Shown piece by piece: positions 28,157 through 39,532 of a stretch of 64,000 bases of DNA. A program made the translations under genes and the position numbers. The notes beneath the pieces are model-generated. The model was not told the DNA's origin. It saw only the letters and a list, made by a program, of their open reading frames with translations, and did not search any database. Within the stretch, counting starts at the first letter, position 1; every line of letters starts with the position of its first letter. Source of the stretch: Rhodobiaceae bacterium (GTDB taxonomy: Bacteria > Pseudomonadota > Alphaproteobacteria > Parvibaculales > Parvibaculaceae). Location: the NCBI GenBank assembly GCA_021404525.1, contig JAAWWE010000005.1, positions 174,684-238,683 on the forward strand, given 5' to 3'.

Positions 28157-28160
<4 letters not shown>
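27639..28160 (+). CDS. Dihydrofolate reductase family (RibD C-terminal-like) protein
   Basis: 173 residues with a GTG start 3 nt after the GST stop. It shows [52 protein letters not shown] and [13 protein letters not shown], the dihydrofolate-reductase-like/RibD-C NADPH-binding fold. Members include YwjB/YyaP-type proteins of unknown substrate; it is not the cell's essential FolA. Its stop interlocks with the secA stop via TTAA. Confidence 0.85.
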
Positions 28161-30898
<2,738 letters not shown>

Positions 30899-31228
30899 CA
30901 GGGTATGTCACCTTGTTGGGGCAATCAGTTCGCTTGCAGAAGGCCAGCGATGATGCCCGGTTAGTATGTCAGGAGCAGCCCTTCCGCTTCGCAAAAGCGC
31001 ACAACCGAACCCAATTGATGTAAGGGGGGGCTTGGTGCTTGTCAACGCTTCCAAATGGCTCTGGCGGAGGGGTGCTCAGGAGCTTCTGATATTCGTTAAT
31101 GTCTTGCATTCATTGCGAAATCTTAATGGCGGTCACCCTTGTGTGAACTGGCCCAACCCCTCACTATAGGAGCTCACCTGAAGCTTGGATGAACCGGGTT
31201 TCACAGTTCTCTTCAAGGTCCTCCTCTC
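30899..31228. promoter_or_regulatory. Divergent secA/ppiC promoter region, 330 bp
   Basis: No gene supported. It must hold both promoters. On the + strand TATAGG near 31166 with TGTGAA 17 nt upstream is a weak candidate. I see no strong hairpin or repeat. Confidence 0.3.
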
Positions 31229-32110
31229 ATGATGTTTTCGATGACTTCTCTGGCCGCACGGATGTCGGTCTGGCTCCTCGCTGTTGCGCTGTTTGCGGCG
31301 GTTTCCCTCAGCTATTCGCCGTCTGCTTTGGGAGCCGAAGAGGATGATGCGGTTGTCGCTCGGGTCAATGGTGTGGAAATTCGGTTCTCAGACCTATTGC
31401 TGGCTGAGGAAGAGACCGCTCAAGCGCTCGCCAATGTGCCCGAAGACGTGAAGTTTGAGTATTTGCTTAGCCTGCTCATTGATCGGGTGATTGTTTCCAG
31501 CGATGCGCGCGAGAAAGGCCTCACAGATGATCCGGGTGTGCAGCGCCGGATGGCTTATTACGAAAACAAGGCTCTGCGGGACGTTTACTGGATGCAGCTC
31601 ATTACGTCGCGCATTTCTGATGAAGCGGCAAAAGAGTTCTATGACGCCCAGGTCGGTTCAGTTGAGCCGCAGGAAGAGCTCAAGGCGCGTCACATTCTCG
31701 TGGCTACAGAGGAGGAAGCCCAGTCGGTCATTGATGCTTTGGAGGCTGGCGGCGACTTTGAAGAGCTTGCCAAAGAGCATTCAACTGGTCCAAGCGGGGC
31801 TGATGGTGGTGATTTGGGGTATTTCACGGCAGGAACCATGGTTGCAGAATTCAATGATGCTGCCTTCGCGCTTCAGGCAGGCGAGATTTCTTCACCCGTA
31901 AAAACCAAATTTGGCTGGCATGTGATCAAAGTGGAAGACCGCCGCGTTCAGGAAGTGCCGGGATTTGACCTTGTGAAAGATCAGGTGATTGAAGCACTGG
32001 CCCAACAAGAAGGCCGGACAATGATGGATGAGATGCGGGCAGCAGCGGCGATTGAGATCGTCGGCGCAGATGGCGAAGGCACCAAGCCGTTGATTGCGCC
32101 TCAAGAATAG
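31229..32110 (+). CDS. Exported peptidyl-prolyl cis-trans isomerase, parvulin (PpiC/SurA type)
   Basis: 293 residues. Signal peptide about 1-36 (ending SALGAEE). A SurA_N-like helical segment precedes the parvulin domain (about 145-245) with ELKARHILVATEEEAQSVIDAL, FEELAKEHSTGPSGADGGDLGYF, MVAEFNDAAFALQAGEIS and VKTKFGWHVIKVEDRR. It likely assists folding of outer-membrane and periplasmic proteins. Followed by argJ 81 nt downstream on the same strand. Confidence 0.93.
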   Translation: MMFSMTSLAARMSVWLLAVALFAAVSLSYSPSALGAEEDDAVVARVNGVEIRFSDLLLAEEETAQALANVPEDVKFEYLLSLLIDRVIVSSDAREKGLTDDPGVQRRMAYYENKALRDVYWMQLITSRISDEAAKEFYDAQVGSVEPQEELKARHILVATEEEAQSVIDALEAGGDFEELAKEHSTGPSGADGGDLGYFTAGTMVAEFNDAAFALQAGEISSPVKTKFGWHVIKVEDRRVQEVPGFDLVKDQVIEALAQQEGRTMMDEMRAAAAIEIVGADGEGTKPLIAPQE

Positions 32111-32191
32111 GTCATATGAATTGTGTCGAGTGACATCAGTCTGCTTGGCCCAGTTCGTTTTGAACCCCATTTGATTTGAGGGCGTTTCTTC

Positions 32192-33559
32192 ATGACCAAA
32201 CCATCTGCAACGTCCGCAAAACCGGCCACGAAGGTTGGCGCGAAAGCATCGCCCAAAAAAACGGCCAAGAGTAAAACGTCGAAGAAGGCGCGCAAAAAGA
32301 GCACGCCAGAACCCATTTCGCCCTTGGCGCCCAAAAAACTTGCGAAGCTGCCCGCGCTTGCGGGCATTGATCTTGCGACGACAAATAGCGGCACAAAGTA
32401 CAAAGGCCGCGATGATCTTCTTGTGGTTCAGATGGCAGAGGGTACACAGGTTGGTGGTGTCTTCACGACATCCAAGACCGCTGCCGCACCTGTCACCTGG
32501 TGTCAGAATGCGCTTGAAGGTGGTCTCGCACGCGCCCTGGTTGTCAATGCGGGGAATGCGAATGCCTTTACCGGCAAGGCGGGATTGCAGACCGTGCGGC
32601 AGACAGCATCGGTCGCAGCAGCCATGACCGGCTGCCGTCAGAAAGATGTCTTTATCGCTTCGACAGGCGTGATTGGGGAAGTGCTTGATGGGGATGCGAT
32701 CGGTGCCGCACTGACCAAAGCGGTCAATGCGGGTGACCCTGGATGGGAAGCCGCAGCCCGGGCGATCATGACAACAGACACCTTCCCTAAACTTGCGACG
32801 AAAACTGTCAAGGTCGGCGATGTGGATGTGCGCATCAATGGGATCGCAAAAGGGTCTGGCATGATCCAGCCAGACCTTGCCACGATGCTGGTGTTCTTGT
32901 TTACCGATGCTGCTCTGCCAGCCTCAGTTCTCCAGACTTTGCTGATGCTCGGTGTCAGGGACAGTTTTAATTCCATCACCGTCGATAGTGATACCTCAAC
33001 CAGCGATACTGTTCTGTTCTTTGCAACGGGCGGTGCCATGGCGGCGGCAGAAGCGGAAGGTCAGCCATCGCCCAAAATTTCGCGGGCAGGTGATCCTCGG
33101 CTTCGTGAGTTCCGTGGTGCCTTGAATGAGCTCATGCTTGATCTCGCCCATCAGGTGGTGAAAGACGGCGAAGGCGCTTCGAAATTCATCGAAGTGAAGG
33201 TGACAGGGGCGGCAAGCTACAAAGCAGCTCGGACCATTGCACTGTCGGTTGCCAATTCACCGTTGGTGAAGACTGCGATCGCAGGCGAAGATGCGAATTG
33301 GGGGCGGATTGTCATGGCGGTCGGCAAAGCTGGGGAAGAGGCGGATCGCGACAAGCTGAAAATCGATGTTGGGGGCATCAGTGTCGCCAAGAATGGTGTG
33401 GCTGTTGAAGGTTTTGATGAAAAGCCAGTGGCGCGTCACATGAAAGGCAAAGACATTAAGATCGCTGTTGACGTTGGCGTGGGCCGTGCAGAGGCAACGG
33501 TCTGGACGTGCGACCTTACCCACGAGTACATTCGCATTAATGCGGACTATCGCAGCTGA
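32192..33559 (+). CDS. argJ: Glutamate N-acetyltransferase / amino-acid acetyltransferase ArgJ
   Basis: 455 residues. It transfers acetyl from N-acetylornithine to glutamate in arginine synthesis. The autocleavage site is [14 protein letters not shown], with nucleophile Thr about 231. Core starts near [20 protein letters not shown] (about 43). The first 42 residues are a Lys/Ala/Ser-rich tail with SPKK-like elements, unlike usual ArgJ; no internal Met before the core offers a shorter start. The GAGGG SD is 11 nt from the ATG, somewhat far. Followed by an overlapping GNAT gene. Confidence 0.96.
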   Translation: MTKPSATSAKPATKVGAKASPKKTAKSKTSKKARKKSTPEPISPLAPKKLAKLPALAGIDLATTNSGTKYKGRDDLLVVQMAEGTQVGGVFTTSKTAAAPVTWCQNALEGGLARALVVNAGNANAFTGKAGLQTVRQTASVAAAMTGCRQKDVFIASTGVIGEVLDGDAIGAALTKAVNAGDPGWEAAARAIMTTDTFPKLATKTVKVGDVDVRINGIAKGSGMIQPDLATMLVFLFTDAALPASVLQTLLMLGVRDSFNSITVDSDTSTSDTVLFFATGGAMAAAEAEGQPSPKISRAGDPRLREFRGALNELMLDLAHQVVKDGEGASKFIEVKVTGAASYKAARTIALSVANSPLVKTAIAGEDANWGRIVMAVGKAGEEADRDKLKIDVGGISVAKNGVAVEGFDEKPVARHMKGKDIKIAVDVGVGRAEATVWTCDLTHEYIRINADYRS

Positions 33560-34229
33560 CCCTGGTCAGCGCTGCTCTTGGGTGAATGAAGATTTGACCT
33601 ATCAGTCGAACGATAAAGGAATTGTCACCGGTTCGGGCTTGCCTGGCGGCGGTTTGGGTGCGCGATCGCTTTATACGCCGCGCTTGAGCCTTCGCTGGAT
33701 TGCGACGAGTGATGCGGAGCAGCTCAGTGTGTTTGCCGGTGACCCCTTGCTCCGCCAAAAAACTGAAACCATTCCCCACCCTTATGATGTTCCTGCGGCC
33801 CATGAGTGGATCGACGAAGCACAGAATTTGAGAGAACGCGGGCAGGCTTACCGGTTTGCGATCGAAGAACGCTCGGATCAACAGTTTGTCGGTGTTTCCG
33901 CTCTAATGATGCTTGAGCAGGGGGTTGCTGAGTTGGGCTATTGGCTTGGCCGCGATTTTTGGGGGCAGGGATTTGGTCGCGAGGCTGTTGCCGCAACTGT
34001 CGCTTTTGGTGAGGATATGCTGAAACTCCGATCGATCCAGGCAGTGGTCTATTCAGAAAATACGGCGTCGGTTTCCGTGCTCCGTGGACTGGGTTTTGAA
34101 GAACATGCTTTCGAAACCATTAACGTGCCTGACCGTGGGGGTGCGCGGCTGGTTCGGCGTTTTGTTGCTGACCTGCCCAAAAACTCTGAAGCCTCAATCG
34201 TTGTGCCTATTTCAGGCAGGGTCGCTTAA
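33540..34229 (+). CDS. GNAT-family N-acetyltransferase (RimJ-like)
   Basis: 229 residues if started at ATG 33540, inside the end of argJ; GTG 33582 is an alternative and neither has a good SD. The conserved part begins [24 protein letters not shown] and includes [25 protein letters not shown], the acetyl-CoA binding loop, and [18 protein letters not shown]. It resembles RimJ/RimL-type protein acetyltransferases. Its TAA shares a base with the mutT ATG, so an argJ-GNAT-mutT operon is likely, an order seen in Hyphomicrobiales. Confidence 0.85.
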   Translation: MRTIAADPGQRCSWVNEDLTYQSNDKGIVTGSGLPGGGLGARSLYTPRLSLRWIATSDAEQLSVFAGDPLLRQKTETIPHPYDVPAAHEWIDEAQNLRERGQAYRFAIEERSDQQFVGVSALMMLEQGVAELGYWLGRDFWGQGFGREAVAATVAFGEDMLKLRSIQAVVYSENTASVSVLRGLGFEEHAFETINVPDRGGARLVRRFVADLPKNSEASIVVPISGRVA

Positions 34230-34642
34230 TGACTGACGCCGATCTCCCAATCGTGCTCGTTTCCGCCTGCGCACTGGTGGATATTGAAGGGCGGGTGCTT
34301 CTGGCACAACGCCCAGAAGGTAAATCGATGGCGGGGCTCTGGGAGTTTCCCGGCGGTAAGGTTGAGCCCGGGGAAGCACCAGAGGTCGCTCTCATCAGAG
34401 AATTAAGAGAAGAACTTGAAATAGATGTGACGGCTTCCTGTCTCGCTCCGTTTACATTTGCCAGCCACACTTATGAAAAATTTCACCTGTTGATGCCACT
34501 TTATGTCTGCCGGAAGTGGCAGGGTATTCCAACTCCGGTTGAAGGGCAGACCTTGAAATGGGTGCGCCCGGTCAGAATGGGTGACTATCCAATGCCACCG
34601 GCTGATGAGCCGTTGGTCGCAATGCTGAGGGACTTTCTGTGA
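34229..34642 (+). CDS. mutT: Nudix hydrolase, MutT (8-oxo-dGTP diphosphatase type)
   Basis: 137 residues. A perfect Nudix box lies at 43-65 (GKVEPGEAPEV...RELREELEI). ALVDIEGRVLLAQRPEGKSMAGLWEFPGG is typical of MutT, which removes 8-oxo-dGTP from the nucleotide pool. The start overlaps the preceding stop (TAATG). Confidence 0.93.
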   Translation: MTDADLPIVLVSACALVDIEGRVLLAQRPEGKSMAGLWEFPGGKVEPGEAPEVALIRELREELEIDVTASCLAPFTFASHTYEKFHLLMPLYVCRKWQGIPTPVEGQTLKWVRPVRMGDYPMPPADEPLVAMLRDFL

Positions 34643-34683
34643 CTATAGCGACTTCAGAGAACCAGCGACGTTACAGGCCTGAG

Positions 34684-34833
34684 ATGGTCATTCGTTTCTT
34701 GCAAGACGCAAGAGGGGCAACCGCCGTGGAGTACGGCCTTATTACGTCTCTCATTGCCGTTGCGATTGTTGGGGTTATTGCCACATTGGGCGCCGACCTC
34801 TACGACCTTTTTGCAATGATCGACCTTTCCTAA
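34684..34833 (+). CDS. Flp/Fap pilin-type small protein
   Basis: 49 residues from ATG 34684. FLQDARGATAVEYGLITSLIAVAIVGVI has the Flp prepilin pattern G-ATAVEY followed by a hydrophobic helix, so a TadV/CpaA-type peptidase would cut after the Gly. A longer version starting at GTG 34639, overlapping the mutT stop (GTGA), would add 15 residues and couple it to mutT; the shorter form matches the usual pilin length. No tad/cpa genes are in the window. The stop interlocks with the convergent methyltransferase (CTAA). Confidence 0.8.
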   Translation: MVIRFLQDARGATAVEYGLITSLIAVAIVGVIATLGADLYDLFAMIDLS

Positions 34834-35762
34834 CCTTCAGGCGTGTCTTTGGTTTTGGGATGAAGGGCTTTTTCCCCGGTGCTGATTTCTTCTGTCTTTA
34901 GAGCATCAGCCAGGCGCATGGCCGCTGTGCCTGGGCGCATGGGTTTCTGCTGACTTTCGTGTGGCGCCCATCCCGTGGCGTATAAAATTTCGAAAGTGGC
35001 TCTAATGCGCTCGTCAGGATCGGCATATTTCTCCTGATAGATTTGGGCGGCCCGCATGAAGGTCGCTCGTTTCATTGGGGTTTTTCTGCGCTCGGAAATC
35101 GCGTTTGTTTCCCCCATGGCGCGCAGATCACTCATCAGATTGAACATGGTGTCGTAGCGCACAACAATCTGATCGGCATCAACCACAGGCAATGCGAAAC
35201 CGCTGCGTTGGAGCAAGCCGCCCAGGTCACGAACATCGGCGAAGGGTGACACGCGCGGTGATACACCACCCTCACATTCAGCTTCAGCTTGCATCAAGAC
35301 GTCGCGCAGTTCGTGAAGTGTTTCGCCACCAAACAGCGCAGTTATGAAAAGACCATCGGGTTTGAGCGCTTGTCTGATCTGCAACAGCGCTCCGGGCAGA
35401 TCGTTTACCCAGTGCAGAGACAAGGCGCTGGTAACGAGATCAAGAGAGCCCGGCTTGACGGGTAGGAATTCTTCATCAGCGACAATGTTTGGCATTGGGG
35501 CCTGACAGGCCATGGCAGGAGAGATATCGGCGGAGATTATCGTTTCGATGCCAGCGGGCTTCAGAGTTTCGCGGGCAAGCAGGCCATTGTGGCATCCGAG
35601 ATCAAGTGCTGTGTTAAATGCGCGGTTGGTTGTCTCAAGTCGTCCACCTATCTCGTCACCAGCCCGCCGAACCAGAAAATCTGCGGATGCGAAGCCTTGT
35701 GCGGCCCGAGAGCGATGACGGGCGACGAGGTGGCGATCAAATGGAGCAACAGCAGAGGTCAT
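34830..35762 (-). CDS. SAM-dependent methyltransferase (BioC/NDUFAF5-like)
   Basis: 310 residues from ATG 35762 (MTSAVAPFDRHLVARHRSRAA), where the family's conserved FDR..RRRDRAA block begins. Motif I ALDLGCHNG, then ISADISPAM, LDLVTSALSLHWVNDLPGALLQIRQALKPDGLFITALFGG and MGETNAISER. This fits the alphaproteobacterial group related to human NDUFAF5, a complex I assembly factor, and to BioC. Without biotin genes nearby, the first is more likely. Divergent from comF. Confidence 0.85.
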   Translation of the reverse strand: MTSAVAPFDRHLVARHRSRAAQGFASADFLVRRAGDEIGGRLETTNRAFNTALDLGCHNGLLARETLKPAGIETIISADISPAMACQAPMPNIVADEEFLPVKPGSLDLVTSALSLHWVNDLPGALLQIRQALKPDGLFITALFGGETLHELRDVLMQAEAECEGGVSPRVSPFADVRDLGGLLQRSGFALPVVDADQIVVRYDTMFNLMSDLRAMGETNAISERRKTPMKRATFMRAAQIYQEKYADPDERIRATFEILYATGWAPHESQQKPMRPGTAAMRLADALKTEEISTGEKALHPKTKDTPEG

Positions 35763-35837
35763 AAGGCGCACTATGGCAATCTGGGCTGCACGTGCAAGTT
35801 GCTTTCGTGCCGCGCTCCTCTCCGCGTATGCTTTGGC

Positions 35838-36617
35838 ATGGCAATGTTTGGACATCAGGTTGCGATTTCTGGTCAGGCTCTTCGCGAGGCCTTGCGGTGG
35901 ACGGCCGATTTATTGCTGCCGCCGCGGTGTGTTTCCTGTGCCGCGCCCCTTTGGGGCGAGACGCAGCTTTGCGGGACCTGCTGGAAGGGGCTTACTTTTA
36001 TTGACGCCCCGCTTTGCGAGGTGAGCGGCATCCCCTTTCCCTATGATCCGGGGCGGGGCGCAATGAGCGCAGAGGTGCTGGCACGCCGGCCTGCATATGG
36101 GCGGGCGCGCGCGGCGCTCCATTATGATGAGGTAAGTGGGCGCCTGGTCTCTCGCCTCAAATATGGGGATCGGCTTGAAGCTGTGCCTTTGTTTGCAAAA
36201 TGGATGGTCCATGCCGGAGGCGACCTGCTCAGAGACACAGATCTCATCGTGCCTGTCCCTTTGCACCGGGCGCGCCTTTTTCAGCGGCGCTTTAACCAAT
36301 CAGCGGAGATGGCTCGTGCGGTATCGCGATTGTCTGGTGTGCCTTGCGCTCCCGAATTGTTGATCCGCACCCGGGCGACGCGGGCTCAGGTGGGCCTGTC
36401 TGCCTCGGCCCGGAGGCGTAATGTGTCTGGCGCCTTTGCATTGACGCCGGGAAATGGGGAGAAAGTCGCTGGAAAGCGGCTTTTGTTGGTAGATGATGTG
36501 CTTACAACGGGGGCAACCGTCGAAGCCTGTGTGAAGCGTCTCGCCGCCGAAGGGGCTGTGAGCGTTGATGTCTTAACGCTCGCGCGGGTTGTTCCTCAGG
36601 ACCAAGCCCCTATATGA
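35838..36617 (+). CDS. comF: ComF family phosphoribosyltransferase-like protein
   Basis: 259 residues from ATG 35838 (or 35844). An N-terminal zinc-finger-like pair CVSC..CGTC (Cys 31, 34, 45, 48) and a C-terminal PRT domain with LLLVDDVLTTGATVEAC (about 214-230) define ComF. It is a competence-related protein in some bacteria, with an unsettled enzymatic role. No good SD is visible. The stop lies inside the leader of grxC. Confidence 0.9.
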   Translation: MAMFGHQVAISGQALREALRWTADLLLPPRCVSCAAPLWGETQLCGTCWKGLTFIDAPLCEVSGIPFPYDPGRGAMSAEVLARRPAYGRARAALHYDEVSGRLVSRLKYGDRLEAVPLFAKWMVHAGGDLLRDTDLIVPVPLHRARLFQRRFNQSAEMARAVSRLSGVPCAPELLIRTRATRAQVGLSASARRRNVSGAFALTPGNGEKVAGKRLLLVDDVLTTGATVEACVKRLAAEGAVSVDVLTLARVVPQDQAPI

Positions 36618-36655
36618 TCCCGCGCAATCAAGAGACCGCCCCAGGAGTGACCCCG

Positions 36656-36913
36656 ATGGCAAATGTAACCATATATACGACGATGATGTGCCCGTACTGC
36701 CATCAGGCCAAGAAGCTGCTGTCGCAGAAAGGCGCTGATTTCAAAGAAATTGATGTGGGCATGGACCCTGATCTGCGTCGGGAAATGATGTCCCGCTCAG
36801 GCGGTGGTCACACGGTTCCTCAGATCTTTATTGACGACACCCATGTGGGTGGGTGTGATGATCTTTATGCGCTGGATTCCAAGGGGGCGCTTGACCCTAT
36901 TCTTGCCGGGTGA
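36656..36913 (+). CDS. grxC: Glutaredoxin 3
   Basis: 85 residues from ATG 36656; GGAG 9 nt upstream decides this over an in-frame ATG at 36614. Dithiol active site CPYC (Cys 12, 15), TVPQIFIDDTHVGGCDDLYAL with the cis-Pro and GG glutathione-binding loop. It reduces disulfides and mixed glutathione adducts in the cytoplasm. Confidence 0.96.
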   Translation: MANVTIYTTMMCPYCHQAKKLLSQKGADFKEIDVGMDPDLRREMMSRSGGGHTVPQIFIDDTHVGGCDDLYALDSKGALDPILAG

Positions 36914-36916
36914 TTT

Positions 36917-37774
36917 GTGAGCGGTCTTACAGACACGTTCACCGCCGCCTGTGTGCAGATGCGCACAGGCAAAGATATTGATCGTAATATTGCTGAGGCC
37001 ACAGCGCTCATCCGTGAAGCGGCTGCGGCTGGCGCGGCGTTTATCGCAACACCTGAAACAACGGCTCTGATGGAGCTGGGAGCCAAGCCGCTTTTCGCCA
37101 ATATTGTCGCTGAGGAAGACGACCGGGCACTTAGAGCGTTCCAAACCCTTGCCTCAGAGCTTGGCATTCATCTCCTGATTGGATCACTGGCGGTGAAGGT
37201 GGCTGAGAACAAAGCGGCGAACCGGTCTTTTCTGCTCTCGCCGGAGGGCGAAATCGTCGCGCGGTATGACAAGGTCCACATGTTTGATGTGGATCTGGGC
37301 AATGGTGAGGCGTACCGGGAATCCAAGAACTACCAAGCGGGAGAGATGTCGGTAGTCGGGGATCTCCCCTGGGGCCGACTGGGTATGACGGTTTGCTATG
37401 ACTTGCGGTTCCCTCACCTCTATCGACAGCTTGCTAAAGCGGGTGCTGGTTATCTGAGCGTTCCGTCGGCTTTTACGAAGCCTACGGGGGAGGCCCACTG
37501 GCATGTGCTGCTTCGTGCGCGGGCGATTGAGACGGGGTGTTTTGTCTTTGCTCCCGCGCAAGGCGGATCCCATGAGAATGGCCGAGAAACCTATGGTCAC
37601 TCGTTGATTATCGATCCCTGGGGTGAGGTGCTGGCAGAAGCCGGAAACGATCCTTGCGTGATCCTGGCTGAGATTGATCCGGCGCGGATTGATGAGGCGC
37701 GCAGCCGCATTCCAAGTCTTACCCATGACCGTGCTATCATGGCTCCAGAGAATTCACTGGTGCATGAGCAATGA
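36917..37774 (+). CDS. Carbon-nitrogen hydrolase, NIT1/NIT2-like (nitrilase superfamily)
   Basis: 285 residues with a GTG start 3 nt after the grxC stop. The Glu-Lys-Cys triad is visible: PE47, YDK119, TVC160YDLRFP. HMFDVDLGNGEAYRES fits the deaminated-glutathione amidase (Nit1) branch rather than nitrilase proper. That would suit its position next to a glutaredoxin in glutathione metabolism. Cotranscribed with DUF1178, whose ATG overlaps its stop (ATGA). Confidence 0.9.
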   Translation: MSGLTDTFTAACVQMRTGKDIDRNIAEATALIREAAAAGAAFIATPETTALMELGAKPLFANIVAEEDDRALRAFQTLASELGIHLLIGSLAVKVAENKAANRSFLLSPEGEIVARYDKVHMFDVDLGNGEAYRESKNYQAGEMSVVGDLPWGRLGMTVCYDLRFPHLYRQLAKAGAGYLSVPSAFTKPTGEAHWHVLLRARAIETGCFVFAPAQGGSHENGRETYGHSLIIDPWGEVLAEAGNDPCVILAEIDPARIDEARSRIPSLTHDRAIMAPENSLVHEQ

Positions 37775-38199
37775 TCAAATATCGCCTTATCTGTGAGCAG
37801 GATCACGAGTTTGACGGCTGGTTTGCCGGATCCGACGCGTTTGATGATCAGGTTTCTGCCGGTGAAATTGCCTGTCCGTATTGCGAAAGCACAAAGGTTC
37901 AAAAGGCGCTTATGGCCCCCTCTGTTGTGACGTCAAAGCGCAAAACGAGTGGCGGCACGTCTCCGACAGAAGCCGTTGAACAAGTTCAGATGTTTATGAG
38001 CAAGGTCCGCGAGCATGTTGAAACCAATTTCGACTATGTAGGCGACCAGTTTGCCAATGAAGCCCGGCGCATTCACTACGGCGAGGCGGATGAACGCGAA
38101 ATCTACGGCGAAGCCACCCTTGATGAGGCCAAAGACCTTATCGAAGAGGGTGTGTCTGTTGCGCCTCTTCCTGGGGAAGATAAGAGCAAGGCGAATTAG
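37771..38199 (+). CDS. DUF1178 family protein
   Basis: 142 residues. MIKYRLICEQDHEFDGWFAGSDAFD and IACPYCESTKVQKALMAP are diagnostic; Cys pairs may bind zinc. A central region and ANEARRIHYGEADEREIYGEAT complete the family pattern. Function unknown. Last gene of the comF-grxC-nit run. Ends 13 nt from the convergent PLP-enzyme gene. Confidence 0.92.
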   Translation: MIKYRLICEQDHEFDGWFAGSDAFDDQVSAGEIACPYCESTKVQKALMAPSVVTSKRKTSGGTSPTEAVEQVQMFMSKVREHVETNFDYVGDQFANEARRIHYGEADEREIYGEATLDEAKDLIEEGVSVAPLPGEDKSKAN

Positions 38200-38212
38200 C
38201 GTTAGGCGACCC

Positions 38213-39532
38213 TTATGCTCCCTGGGCAAAGACCGGCCAGCTTTCGGTGATCTTCCCACCATCAAACACTTGAATGTCACCAAACTGCAGAAAGACAAAT
38301 TCACTCTGCGTTGGACGCAGAACGACTGTGTCGTTTGGCGCAAGGTCGATGCGGTTGGAGCCGTTCAGCATTTCCTGATTGCTGGACCGACCAAACACGC
38401 CATTGGTGCGCAGGCCTGGCGGTGAGACCGGTTCGGCGAGCCAATTCCCGCCATAGATGAAAAAGGTCTGTGCTGTGTTGCGATCCCATAGGCGCGTTGG
38501 TCCTGTGAGGGCCTCGAGACCTGGAATGTCCGTGCGGTCTGCGGTTTTCACAACCGGTGTGGTGATGAAGCTTGCGGGCACGTGGTCTGCGAGTGTTGAA
38601 ACATCGAAATGGGTTGGTTTGACCAGCGCGGAGCCAACGGCAACTTCATTTGCGTGCATTGTTTGTTTGTGCAGCTGATAGGTAGGGCTGCCGGCGGTGT
38701 TGAGGGTGAGCTCTTCTGGCTTCCAACTCTCTCCATAGTGGTCTGCCGCTGCATCAACAAACGCTTTGTAGACGTCCATCGAGGTCGCAATGGCACTCGC
38801 CTGCCATCCCATGATGTCTGGTACCGATGCAAGGTGCGGGTCATAGCCCATGAACCCGGAGAAAGTGAGCAGTGGATCTGCGTCGATGGTTTCCAGAATG
38901 GGTTTCAATGCGGCTGGATCGGTGAACCCTCCACGATGCAGGCCGACATCCAGCTCCAGGTTGATGCGCATTTCCTGCCCGAGCGTGTTGGCCAAGGCCT
39001 GATACTCCGCGAGCCTGTCAGGCGTGTCGATAAGCCATTGCAATTGGGTTGATGGATCAAAGGATGTCTCACCAAGCTCCTCATAGAAGCGGGCGGCGGC
39101 GGCAACCGGCATAGGCTTGCCTAAAAGCACATCAGCGCCGGGTTCTTCTTTTGCCACCAGGTTGACGAAGGGCTGATGAAACAGCATCAGCCTGTTTGTG
39201 TCTGCTGCTGCCATGACATGACGGATGAGTGGCAGGGACGGCAATGACTTCGCAACAATGCGATAGCCCATGCCTGGTCGCAGATGAGATTTCATAACTT
39301 CGATGTTTTGATCGAGGCGCGCGAGATCGATCACCAGGGTGGGGCGGGCCAGCCCTTTTTCGGCTACCGCACTTCCGAGCTTCTTGAAATAGGTCTCTAC
39401 GGGTCCGCCTTCTTCCGCTGGGCGGGAGAGGGCCAACAGACCAAGCGTTGCGATGCCGCCGCCACCCAGTATAAGCGAGCGTCTGCTCAAATTGTTGAAG
39501 CGTGCTTTCAGCTGGTTGAGGAGGTCACGCAA
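38213..39532 (-). CDS. Exported PLP-dependent alanine-racemase-fold enzyme (DSD1/D-threonine aldolase-like)
   Basis: 439 residues. A Tat-like signal lies at about 15-35: LSRRSLILGGGGIATLGLLAL. The alanine-racemase N-terminal barrel has RPTLVIDLARLDQNIEVM and RIVAKSLPS with the PLP lysine at about 95, then LELDVGLHRGGF, GFMGYD and LNTAGSPTYQLH. The C-terminal D-Ser dehydratase-like domain holds PTRLWDRNTAQTFFIYGGNW. Relatives act on D-threonine or D-serine, or as amino-acid deaminases; a periplasmic PLP enzyme of this class is unusual. Overlaps the flavoprotein gene by 8 nt. Substrate unknown. Confidence 0.8.
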   Translation of the reverse strand: MRDLLNQLKARFNNLSRRSLILGGGGIATLGLLALSRPAEEGGPVETYFKKLGSAVAEKGLARPTLVIDLARLDQNIEVMKSHLRPGMGYRIVAKSLPSLPLIRHVMAAADTNRLMLFHQPFVNLVAKEEPGADVLLGKPMPVAAAARFYEELGETSFDPSTQLQWLIDTPDRLAEYQALANTLGQEMRINLELDVGLHRGGFTDPAALKPILETIDADPLLTFSGFMGYDPHLASVPDIMGWQASAIATSMDVYKAFVDAAADHYGESWKPEELTLNTAGSPTYQLHKQTMHANEVAVGSALVKPTHFDVSTLADHVPASFITTPVVKTADRTDIPGLEALTGPTRLWDRNTAQTFFIYGGNWLAEPVSPPGLRTNGVFGRSSNQEMLNGSNRIDLAPNDTVVLRPTQSEFVFLQFGDIQVFDGGKITESWPVFAQGA

